This document shows positions 1 through 6,933 of a DNA stretch of 11,247 nucleotides, one piece after another. The stretch spans positions 1-11,247 of the forward strand of contig JAEEZP010000068.1 of NCBI GenBank assembly GCA_016291915.1, in the 5' to 3' direction. The notes below the pieces were generated by a model. That model made no database searches. It worked only from the letters and a program-made list of their open reading frames with translations, and had not been told where the DNA came from. The position numbers were made by a program, and so were the translations under genes. Position 1 is the first letter of the stretch, and every line of letters begins with the position of its first letter. This DNA is from Prevotella sp. (GTDB taxonomy: Bacteria; Bacteroidota; Bacteroidia; Bacteroidales; Bacteroidaceae).

Positions 1-1365
1 CAGAATATCCGTTATACCATCAATGTGGTGGAACTGAAATCGAAGGGTTGGACTGAGGTAGCTACTTTGGATGCAGCAGCACTGTCAGGCGTAGAAGGTT
101 TTACGGGTGTGTATTCCGATGCCAAGATGGTTGTTAGTCCTAAGGACAAGGCTCCTTACGTAGCTTACGGTGCCCGTGGTGTGGATAGCAAAATGAGTGT
201 GGCCAAGTTTGAGGACGGTGCGTGGAAGCAAGTAGGATCGGCCCTCTTCTCTCCGATTATCAATGGTTCACATTTTGATTTCGACATTGCCAACGATGGT
301 ACACCGTTTGTGGCTTTTGGAGATAAGGATGCAGCATCGACTAAAGAGGATGGAAAAACTGATACCGATTATTCACTTTCTGTCATGAAGTTTGACGGCA
401 GTGCATGGACTAATGTGGGTAATCAAGGATTTTTTAAGTCACAGGCTACCTATGTGGGCTTGGCCTCCATAGAGAGCGGACTGGCTGCCTGTATGGTTAA
501 TAATCACTCTAGTAGTGCAATTCCCCGTCGTGCTATGGGTGTTGCCACATGGGATGGTTCTGCCTGGACAACCGGTGAATCCGCCCTATTGTCTGCTGGA
601 CAGGGTGTATATACCTGCAAAATGGGAGATAACGGAAAGGTTGCCACCTTGATTTCCATTAACCGTGGTGCGGTTGATGGTGTCAACTACGGTCATAACA
701 TCTTTAAGTATGAGAACGGTACTTGGGAATCACTGGCTACGAACTACCTTGAGTCTGGTGCCACGCAGACAAGTATTGCCATTGGCTCTTTTGGAACGAT
801 CGTTGCCCCCGACGGCACGGTCTATGCCTGGACAGGTGATGATGCCCCCAATACGACTAAGATTTATCAGGTTCGTCTGAAGAAATACGACGCTACTTCT
901 AAGACATGGAATACCGTAGGAGGAAATACCCTCCCCCTTGGTATCGATGAAGGTATTGACAGTCATATATCCCTGGATGTTGCTATTGATCCTAACGGAA
1001 CCCCATTCATTGCCTTTAATAACTATAAGGACCAGAAGAAACTCTATGTGATGTATATGGATCCAAATACCAATCAATGGACGACACCGCAATTGTTGGC
1101 TACAGAAGCTGTTGATATCAACATCGGTTTTGCTTCCGACGGTATCGGATATATTACTTATACCGATGCAAGCAACAAGATTCATCTGTTTAAGTATGAT
1201 TATGTCACATCAGGCATTAAGACTGTTGTGAAAAATGCTATTGTCGGTGAGACTTACTACAATCTCTCCGGTGTACGCGTAGCCGCACCCGTCAAGGGTG
1301 TCTATATCAAGCGTACCGTTGACAACAACGGAAAGGTTTCTACTCAGAAGATCCTGAAGAAATAA
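1..1365 (+). CDS. Secreted beta-propeller-like repeat protein with C-terminal sorting-type tail (5' partial)
   Basis: The frame is open from base 1, so the true start lies upstream; the first in-frame GTG (25) and ATG codons are internal. About 455 residues are visible. Motifs of the type 'v.kfdg.aW..vg' alternate with 'd.dGtPyvaf.d' about every 50-60 residues. Examples are KFEDGAWKQVG, KFDGSAWTNVG, TWDGSAWTTG, KYENGTWESL and TSKTWNTVGG, interleaved with NDGTPFVAFGD, APDGTVYAW, DPNGTPFIAF and SDGIGYITY. This pattern suggests a beta-propeller built of four-stranded blades. The last 50 residues (YYNLSGVRVAAPVKGVYIKR, then a Lys-rich end) resemble the short C-terminal domain common on secreted Prevotella and Bacteroides proteins, often compared with type IX secretion sorting domains. 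Surface or extracellular location is therefore inferred. No catalytic motif is visible and the ligand is unknown. The missing N-terminus could hold a signal peptide and further domains. Confidence 0.75.
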   Translation, partial: QNIRYTINVVELKSKGWTEVATLDAAALSGVEGFTGVYSDAKMVVSPKDKAPYVAYGARGVDSKMSVAKFEDGAWKQVGSALFSPIINGSHFDFDIANDGTPFVAFGDKDAASTKEDGKTDTDYSLSVMKFDGSAWTNVGNQGFFKSQATYVGLASIESGLAACMVNNHSSSAIPRRAMGVATWDGSAWTTGESALLSAGQGVYTCKMGDNGKVATLISINRGAVDGVNYGHNIFKYENGTWESLATNYLESGATQTSIAIGSFGTIVAPDGTVYAWTGDDAPNTTKIYQVRLKKYDATSKTWNTVGGNTLPLGIDEGIDSHISLDVAIDPNGTPFIAFNNYKDQKKLYVMYMDPNTNQWTTPQLLATEAVDINIGFASDGIGYITYTDASNKIHLFKYDYVTSGIKTVVKNAIVGETYYNLSGVRVAAPVKGVYIKRTVDNNGKVSTQKILKK

Positions 1366-1369
1366 GATC

Positions 1370-1377
1370 TATCTTTG
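1370..1377 (+). promoter_or_regulatory. Bacteroidetes-type -7 element (TATCTTTG) upstream of the M16 protease gene
   Basis: TATCTTTG matches the TAnnTTTG consensus of the Bacteroidetes housekeeping sigma factor exactly and begins five bases after the stop codon of the preceding gene. No clear -33 TTTG is visible at the expected spacing, which would fall inside that gene. Transcription would start near 1384, about 80 bases before the preferred start codon at 1464. Confidence 0.5.
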
Positions 1378-1378
1378 T

Positions 1379-1429
1379 ACATAGTCTTCAGCGCATGTCT
1401 TGTTCGCATGGCATCGTTGAAGACTATGT
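1379..1429 (+). terminator. Long inverted repeat: candidate terminator or 5'-leader hairpin
   Basis: ACATAGTCTTCA (1379-1390) is perfectly complementary to TGAAGACTATGT (1418-1429). The stem continues inward with one G-U and two G-C pairs (1391-1393 with 1415-1417). It is followed by CGTTTTG, a short and weak T-run. It could terminate transcription of the upstream gene. The predicted start point of the next promoter lies inside the left arm, so it could also act as a hairpin at the 5' end of the protease mRNA. Confidence 0.5.
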
Positions 1430-1463
1430 CGTTTTGATAAAGCACAGAATAACTAATATCATT

Positions 1464-4250
1464 ATGAGACTAAGAACAATAGGAATAGCCGTCATGCTGT
1501 GGATGACAATGTCTTTGTCAGCCCAGCCCCTACCCTATGATCCACAACTCCGGAAGGGAACCTTACCCAATGGCCTAACCTACTATATCTATCCCAACCA
1601 GAATCCGAAGGGAGAGGCTGTCTACCGACTGTTCGTGAAATCGGGATCGGTACAGGAGCGTGATGACCAACAGGGATTGGCTCACTTTCTGGAACATCTG
1701 GCTTTCAACGGTACCCGTCATTTTCCGGGCGACGGCATCGTCAAGTTCTTAGAGTCTCGCGGTGCGAAATTCGGTAAGGATCTGAACGCCCACACCTCTT
1801 TCGCCGAAACCGTCTATAAACTCCAGTTGCCGAGCGGAGATCCCTTGCTGGTGGATTCTACCATGACCATTCTTGCCGATTGGGCAGACGGCATGTTGAT
1901 AGAACCTGAGGAAGTGGAAAAAGAACGTGGTGTTATTCTCTCGGAGTGGTTGTCACGCGGTGGTACGAAGACCAGCAACAGCATGAAACTGGTCATGGAA
2001 CTGCTTAATGACTCACGTTATGCACACCGTATCACCATCGGCGATACCGCCATCATCCGCCATGCCTCTCCCCAGACGATCCGCGACTATTACGAATACT
2101 GGTATCACCCTACGTTGATGGCTGTAGCTGTCGTAGGAGATATCGATGTGGATCATATTGAAAAACTCATTCACAAGAAGTTCTCTCACTTAAACGCTCC
2201 GAAAAAAGGACCCCAACAGAAGATATGGACGATTCCTGAATATCAGGAAGAGAAGGTCATCATCTCTACAGAGAAAGGCGTGACAAAGACGGAATTGGAC
2301 ATGCTGATGCTACTGCCACAGCCACCAGCCGTGAAGACAGCCAATGACTATCGTCAATACCTCGTGCGTAGTCTGATCAACCGACTTTTCAAACAACGAT
2401 TCAACGCACTCTCTTTCGAAAATCCCGCATACAATACAGCTTCTGTTCAGTATTCACGATTCTTAGCCACGACAGGAGCCACCGATGCCTCGGTAGAGTT
2501 GCAGGAAGGAAAGATCCGGGAGGGTATCACTGACTTTATCCGTCACCAACAACAGATTTATCGCTATGGTTTTACGAAAGCAGAGATTGCCCGGGTTAAG
2601 AAATCCATGTTGTCAGCTATGCGCAACAGCGTAAAATCGAAGCAAAACCGTACTTCCGTCGGTTTGATGGATGAGCTGTATGCTGACTATTATGAAGGCA
2701 ACCGACTCATTTCCCGTGAAGAAGAACTGCACTTGATGGAGTATTACCTGCCACAGGTAGACTCTGTCGGATTGGTACATCAGATACAACAGATTTTTGA
2801 GTCACGACCCATGCATCATCTGCTGAGAGGTGGTGAGGAAGTGAATCAGGAAATCTCGGTAAGCCAACTACAAACGCTGATTAACGATGTCCGCAAACAA
2901 CCTGTCTCGCGCTATTATAAAGATGTGAATATTCCCGATGAGTTGTGCTCCCTACCCTATGCTGAACATATCGTCAGTGAGAAAAGCATCCCAGAGATTG
3001 ATGCCGTTGACATCAAACTTGACAATGGTGCAAGGGTAATCTTCCGCCGTCAGGAGAATGAGCAAGGGCGCATCGTACTTTCCGGTTTCCGGAAAGGTGG
3101 CCAGTACGGTGTTGACAGTCTGCGGTATTATACCTCACTGGTAGGTCCCAGTGTTATCTCCCTGTCAGGCGCCGGTGACTATAACCGTGATGAACTGAAT
3201 TATTATCTCACGGGTAACACAGCCTCTGTACGTATGCTGGTGGACAAGCTTCGTACAGGAGTGGCAGCCTCCGCCCGTATGCAGGATGTGGAAACGATGT
3301 TCCAACTGCTATGGCTCAGATGGACACAGCCACGGATCGACACTGCTGTCTGTCGGTTGACCATCGAGAAACTTGTGGAAAGCTACCAACAGAAGAAAGA
3401 AACACCGAGTGAACGATTCAGTCGTCATTTAGGCTGGCTCATGACCGGACGTAACTACACCAATGAAGTGCTTACAGATACATTGGTGCTCAACAAGGTG
3501 AATCCCGATGATATGTTACCGCTTCATAACCGGTTCTTCGGCCATGCAGCAGGTTATACGTTTATTATCATCAGTGATTGTCAACTGGATGATATCCGTC
3601 CACTCATCAGTACATATCTGGGAGGGTTGCCTAACGGTCAGGCAGATACCACGTGGGTTGTCGGCACACGACAGATACCGCAGCAGCCCAAGGAATTCAT
3701 CTGCCATGAGGCTCAAGATCAGAAAGCCAATGTCATGCTCGTTTATCAGCAAGACCGATCAGAGAAAGATGTCAACTTATTAGAAATCAGGGCAGAAATG
3801 CTAAAATCCGTGCTCCGTTCTGCCTTGCTTAAACGACTTCGTGAGGAGATGGGTAAGGTATATAGCGTCAGTGTCTCCTCTGCCTCCAGTCCATATCCCT
3901 CCTTCCTCTCACGGACAAGTATATCCTTCGTATGTCAACCATCTGATGTAGATACCCTCATCGCAGCTGTACGCACTGAATTGCAACGGCTCTATACACA
4001 ACCGGAACAATTCGCTGACTATCTGGAAGATGTGAAGAAAAACCTGATTAAGGAGAACGCCTTGCAGAAACAGAAATCCAGTTATTGGACAACCTGGATT
4101 CGTAATGCTGTCTATCATAACAGGGAAGACTGGTCGTTACTCAATCATTACGACGAAAGAGTCAATGCTCAAACCATCCAGGATATCGCCCGTTTTGCGC
4201 AATGGGCTATCTCCGATGCACATGAAATAAAAGCTGTCTTACTACCATGA
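1464..4250 (+). CDS. Exported M16 (pitrilysin-family) zinc metalloprotease, two-domain form
   Basis: The product is 928 residues. A longer frame opens at ATG 1395, but ATG 1464 puts a clean signal peptide at the N-terminus (MRLRTIGIAVMLWMTMSLSA, probable cleavage near Ala20-Gln21), so 1464 is preferred. The inverted zinc motif HxxEH is intact as H74-F-L-E77-H78, followed by NAHTSFAETVY. The third ligand is expected in the EVEKERGVILSE stretch, about E154. The C-terminal half repeats the fold, starting near 'NGARVIFRR', and has no HxxEH. It keeps the LREEMGKVYSV signature (R793 to Y800) that supports the active site in this family. M16 enzymes enclose peptides between the two halves and degrade them. 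Periplasmic peptide turnover is the likely role, with substrate unknown. The stop codon overlaps the next start by four bases (ATGA), which indicates translational coupling. Confidence 0.93.
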   Translation: MRLRTIGIAVMLWMTMSLSAQPLPYDPQLRKGTLPNGLTYYIYPNQNPKGEAVYRLFVKSGSVQERDDQQGLAHFLEHLAFNGTRHFPGDGIVKFLESRGAKFGKDLNAHTSFAETVYKLQLPSGDPLLVDSTMTILADWADGMLIEPEEVEKERGVILSEWLSRGGTKTSNSMKLVMELLNDSRYAHRITIGDTAIIRHASPQTIRDYYEYWYHPTLMAVAVVGDIDVDHIEKLIHKKFSHLNAPKKGPQQKIWTIPEYQEEKVIISTEKGVTKTELDMLMLLPQPPAVKTANDYRQYLVRSLINRLFKQRFNALSFENPAYNTASVQYSRFLATTGATDASVELQEGKIREGITDFIRHQQQIYRYGFTKAEIARVKKSMLSAMRNSVKSKQNRTSVGLMDELYADYYEGNRLISREEELHLMEYYLPQVDSVGLVHQIQQIFESRPMHHLLRGGEEVNQEISVSQLQTLINDVRKQPVSRYYKDVNIPDELCSLPYAEHIVSEKSIPEIDAVDIKLDNGARVIFRRQENEQGRIVLSGFRKGGQYGVDSLRYYTSLVGPSVISLSGAGDYNRDELNYYLTGNTASVRMLVDKLRTGVAASARMQDVETMFQLLWLRWTQPRIDTAVCRLTIEKLVESYQQKKETPSERFSRHLGWLMTGRNYTNEVLTDTLVLNKVNPDDMLPLHNRFFGHAAGYTFIIISDCQLDDIRPLISTYLGGLPNGQADTTWVVGTRQIPQQPKEFICHEAQDQKANVMLVYQQDRSEKDVNLLEIRAEMLKSVLRSALLKRLREEMGKVYSVSVSSASSPYPSFLSRTSISFVCQPSDVDTLIAAVRTELQRLYTQPEQFADYLEDVKKNLIKENALQKQKSSYWTTWIRNAVYHNREDWSLLNHYDERVNAQTIQDIARFAQWAISDAHEIKAVLLP

Positions 4251-5794
4251 AAAAGTATTATCTGATCTTACTATCGGTATTGTTTTTTGTCTTACATGCT
4301 TACTCCGCAACAGACGAAGGCAAAGACAAATTAACTGTTAAACAAGTAACAGGAACTGTCTACCATGACAGTAACAAAAACGGGAAGATCGACCGCGGCG
4401 AGAAAAGACTGCGGGGAATACTTGTTTCCAATGGGGATACGATCGTGGTTACCGACAAACATGGACGATATCAGTTGCCTGTTATGGCTGGTGGTTCGGT
4501 CATGCCCATCCTTCCGGCGGATTACACACTGACAGGAAGCAAACTCGTCAATGCCAATTTCTATTATTTGGGAGATGGACAAGCAGATAACCCGACTGTT
4601 GACTTTCCCATGCAACGGAAGAAAGTAAACAACCGTTTTCTGCTTAACGCCCTTGGAGATGTGCAAGTGGGCAACTATCAGGAACTCGACTATGCCACCC
4701 GTACACTATGGCCGGAACTGCTTAAATCCGCAACACCGACGCTCAATCTCTTTTTGGGTGATCTGGTGAACAACAATGTTTCTCTCTATCAGGATATCCG
4801 TTCGCTGATAGAACAGTTGCCTGATCCTTCCTGGACGGTTTTGGGTAATCATGACCGGGATGTGGATAGTGTGAGATGGCGCCAGTATCGTTCTTTCGGC
4901 GAAATGTTCGGTGCTGATATGTATGCCTTCAATGAGGGAAAGGTACACTTCATTATATTGAACAATGTATATGGACAAGGATCACGTGGATATGAGACTT
5001 TTCTTTCAGAACGCCAACTGCATTTCGTGCGTCAAGACTTAAAGTATGTGCCGCAAGATCATCTGATCGTGCTCAGTATGCATGTTCCCTTTGCACTCAC
5101 TAAAAACAGACAAGACTTGCTTCATCTGCTGAAAGGCAGAGGACATGTATTGGCGCTTACAGGACATCTGCATCAGGTAAGACGATTCTTCCAACAAGGC
5201 GATGGCGTCAGTGTCCATGAGTTGGGAGCCGGCGCTGCCTGCGGTTTCTGGTGGGTAGGTGAAAAGGATGGAGAAGGCATACCTGCTGCCCTCCAACAGG
5301 AAGGTACGCCTCGCAATTATTTTGTGGTGGAGTTTAACAACAACAATTATCAGTTCAGATGCAAGGCTATCGGGCAGGATCCCCAAAAACAGATGACCAT
5401 TCATGTGACAGGCATTGACACCCTCGACACCCATCTTCGTGATCTGAAAGATATCCCGCCAGCCACACTCATGCTCACAATATATGGAGGCTGTGACAGT
5501 ACCGAGGTTCGCTGCAGATTGGATAACGGTGAATGGATGGTTTGTAAGAAGGCTAATCTGGTGGATCCTAACGTGGCGAGAACGCGCGAGCAAAACTTAC
5601 AAAAAATTTTTCCAACCCCTTATAACAGAACAAACCCTTTACGGAAAAGGGAGTCGCATCAGTTGTGGACACTTGAACTACCTGATGATTATCGTAAAGG
5701 AGCACACGTTGTAGAAGTAGAGGCTCATGACTCTTATGGTTTCTCCGCTACCGGAATACGCAGTTTCTGTTTTGAGCTGCGCAACAAAAACTAA
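4247..5794 (+). CDS. Exported calcineurin-like metallophosphoesterase with MetallophosN and MetallophosC type flanks
   Basis: The product is 515 residues. Residues 1-20 are a signal peptide (MKKYYLILLSVLFFVLHAYS). Residues about 33-122 form a small beta domain of the MetallophosN type and contain an EF-hand-like loop (D41, N43, N45, G46, I48, E52). The catalytic domain spans about 130-330 and has all the metal-site motifs: D138 with Q140, G171-D172 followed by VNN, G200-N201-H202-D203, H279 and G306-H307-L-H309. Residues about 355-512 form a C-terminal beta domain like MetallophosC. Such proteins hydrolyse phosphomonoesters or diesters with a two-metal centre. Many Bacteroidetes export them, but the natural substrate is generally unknown and cannot be read here. 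The start overlaps the protease stop codon, so the two genes are presumably cotranscribed. The nearest family is the three-domain secreted phosphoesterases rather than the intracellular cAMP phosphodiesterase CpdA. Confidence 0.92.
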   Translation: MKKYYLILLSVLFFVLHAYSATDEGKDKLTVKQVTGTVYHDSNKNGKIDRGEKRLRGILVSNGDTIVVTDKHGRYQLPVMAGGSVMPILPADYTLTGSKLVNANFYYLGDGQADNPTVDFPMQRKKVNNRFLLNALGDVQVGNYQELDYATRTLWPELLKSATPTLNLFLGDLVNNNVSLYQDIRSLIEQLPDPSWTVLGNHDRDVDSVRWRQYRSFGEMFGADMYAFNEGKVHFIILNNVYGQGSRGYETFLSERQLHFVRQDLKYVPQDHLIVLSMHVPFALTKNRQDLLHLLKGRGHVLALTGHLHQVRRFFQQGDGVSVHELGAGAACGFWWVGEKDGEGIPAALQQEGTPRNYFVVEFNNNNYQFRCKAIGQDPQKQMTIHVTGIDTLDTHLRDLKDIPPATLMLTIYGGCDSTEVRCRLDNGEWMVCKKANLVDPNVARTREQNLQKIFPTPYNRTNPLRKRESHQLWTLELPDDYRKGAHVVEVEAHDSYGFSATGIRSFCFELRNKN

Positions 5795-5808
5795 CATCTT
5801 TTAACAAG

Positions 5809-5816
5809 CATCTTTG
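5809..5816 (+). promoter_or_regulatory. Possible -7 element (CATCTTTG) before the sigma-factor gene
   Basis: CATCTTTG differs at one base from TAnnTTTG and lies 36 bases before the ATG at 5852, in a 57-base gap. No good -33 element is visible. A short inverted repeat (TCTAT-TAG-ATAGA, 5839-5851) sits directly against the start codon. The gap has no convincing terminator, so readthrough from the phosphoesterase gene remains possible. Confidence 0.3.
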
Positions 5817-5851
5817 TCATATCTTGCTAAAGCTTCCGTCTATTAGATAGA

Positions 5852-6358
5852 ATGAAGCAAAATATCAGCAGGAAAGAATACGCTCGACTTGTCAGGGAAT
5901 ATGCTCCACAGGTGCTCGAACTTACGATGCGCCTGTTACGAGACTGCAGGGAGGCAGAGGATGCCGCTCAGGATGCTTTCGTGAAAGCATATGAGAAACG
6001 ATCTTCTTTCCGAGGTGAGTCTTCGTTCCTCACCTGGCTGCAACGCATCGCCTACCACGAGGCACTCGACCATCTGCGACGACGAGAACCATATATGGAA
6101 GACATCGACGAACTGACAATGACGATGGAGGATGAAGATCTCTCCACTCAACGTGAGGAACGAATCCTGCTGATGGAAGAAACAGTGGAGGAATTGTCCG
6201 AGAAAGATCAGTTGCTGCTACACCTATTCTACTACGAAGACCGACCGCTGCGAGATATCGCATACATTATGGACACCGAGCCTAACACCCTGTCGCAACG
6301 GCTCAGCCGACTACGAAAGAAATTACTTCTAAAGATTAAAGAGAAAGAAAATGAATAA
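5852..6358 (+). CDS. ECF-subfamily RNA polymerase sigma factor
   Basis: The product is 168 residues, the normal size for an ECF (group IV) sigma factor with only regions 2 and 4. Region 2 covers about residues 14-79: 'DCREAEDAAQDAFVKAYEK' is the core-binding helix, and 'FRGESSFLTWLQRIAYHEAL' is the region 2.3/2.4 DNA-melting and -10 recognition segment. An acidic linker (83-107) leads to region 4 at about 108-160, with the helix-turn-helix in 'RPLRDIAYIMDTEPNTLSQR'. There is no C-terminal extension. The 3' end overlaps the next gene by eight bases, the usual arrangement of a sigma factor with its cognate anti-sigma factor. It likely directs a small regulon that includes its own operon; the inducing signal is unknown. 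There is no adjacent FecR or SusC/TonB receptor gene, so it is unlike the common polysaccharide- or iron-linked ECF systems of this phylum. Confidence 0.93.
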   Translation: MKQNISRKEYARLVREYAPQVLELTMRLLRDCREAEDAAQDAFVKAYEKRSSFRGESSFLTWLQRIAYHEALDHLRRREPYMEDIDELTMTMEDEDLSTQREERILLMEETVEELSEKDQLLLHLFYYEDRPLRDIAYIMDTEPNTLSQRLSRLRKKLLLKIKEKENE

Positions 6359-6932
6359 ATATAAGGATTCCGACTTGCGTGAGGCATTACGCCGACAAGA
6401 GATGAGATGCCCCCAAATAGAGGTGCCCGACGATTTCTGTGACCAAGTGATGCAGAAGATAGAACAGAGGGAGAAAAGGAAACGAGCATGGCTCTACCCC
6501 ACCATTGCCGCCGCTGCCGTTGCTCTATTACTGTTGACTATCCATTTCGGCAGGATATCAACTGAGCAGCAAGACGTAACGGCTCAACCGACTATTTTAG
6601 AAAAGGTGCATCGACCAGTAATAGATAAAAACAATGTCACACCGACAACCGTCATACAGGAGAAGCATAACGAAGCTGTCCTAACAAAAAACAGTAAGTC
6701 GGATCTCAAAAAAGAGCACAACCCATCTGATGTTGTAGGAGAACCGACAGACAGCATGTTCAAACAGATTGCGTGGGTAGAAGCTGAGTTGGAGCGTGTT
6801 GGCGACAGTATCTATATGGACAAACTGACAAAGACCATCCACTATGACCCAAAACTCAGCAAGATGGTCAACGATTTCTTTATCACAGCGAACGATACCC
6901 TATTTAATAAAGACTCCATTAAAACAATATAA
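6351..6932 (+). CDS. Single-pass membrane protein, putative anti-sigma factor
   Basis: The product is 193 residues. Residues 1-47 are charged and end in a basic cluster (REKRKR) just before one hydrophobic helix (about 48-66, WLYPTIAAAAVALLLLTI). By the positive-inside rule the N-terminus is cytoplasmic and about 125 residues lie in the periplasm. The periplasmic part has a low-complexity, Lys/Thr-rich stretch (70-130) and then a more ordered region (135-185) with 'FKQIAWVEAELERVGDSIY'. The gene overlaps the sigma gene by eight bases, which is the main reason for calling it an anti-sigma factor. The cytoplasmic part has two cysteines (C20, C30) but no HxxxCxxC zinc anti-sigma motif, and no FecR domain is visible. 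The product would hold the sigma factor at the membrane until released by an envelope signal. Function is inferred from topology and position. Confidence 0.7.
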   Translation: MNKYKDSDLREALRRQEMRCPQIEVPDDFCDQVMQKIEQREKRKRAWLYPTIAAAAVALLLLTIHFGRISTEQQDVTAQPTILEKVHRPVIDKNNVTPTTVIQEKHNEAVLTKNSKSDLKKEHNPSDVVGEPTDSMFKQIAWVEAELERVGDSIYMDKLTKTIHYDPKLSKMVNDFFITANDTLFNKDSIKTI

Positions 6933-6933
6933 A

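Noticed and set aside
730..1185. 151-codon minus-strand open frame inside the propeller gene
   Set aside because: It is antisense to the repeat-bearing frame, whose regular motifs show which strand is coding.
1395..1463. Longer N-terminus for the M16 protease starting at ATG 1395
   Set aside because: The extra 23 residues precede and would bury a clear signal peptide, the codon lies inside the inverted repeat, and it would leave only an 11-base leader after the predicted start point.
5039..5593. 184-codon minus-strand open frame inside the phosphoesterase gene
   Set aside because: It lies antisense to an unambiguous conserved gene, shows no recognisable domain or signal, and has no promoter evidence.
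5795..5826. Loosely repeated CATCTTT/ATCTTG units before the sigma gene as an ECF autoregulatory site
   Set aside because: The spacing is irregular (14 then 12 bases) and no AAC...CGTC-type pair occurs at usual ECF spacing, so autoregulation cannot be supported from sequence.
5839..5851. TCTAT-TAG-ATAGA repeat as a translational regulatory hairpin
   Set aside because: A five-pair A/T-rich stem with a three-base loop is too weak to be convincing and may be chance.
6844..6933. Earlier start for the thioredoxin-fold protein at ATG 6844
   Set aside because: It would overlap the preceding gene by about 90 bases and put 30 polar residues before an otherwise good signal peptide; ATG 6934 directly follows the upstream stop codon.
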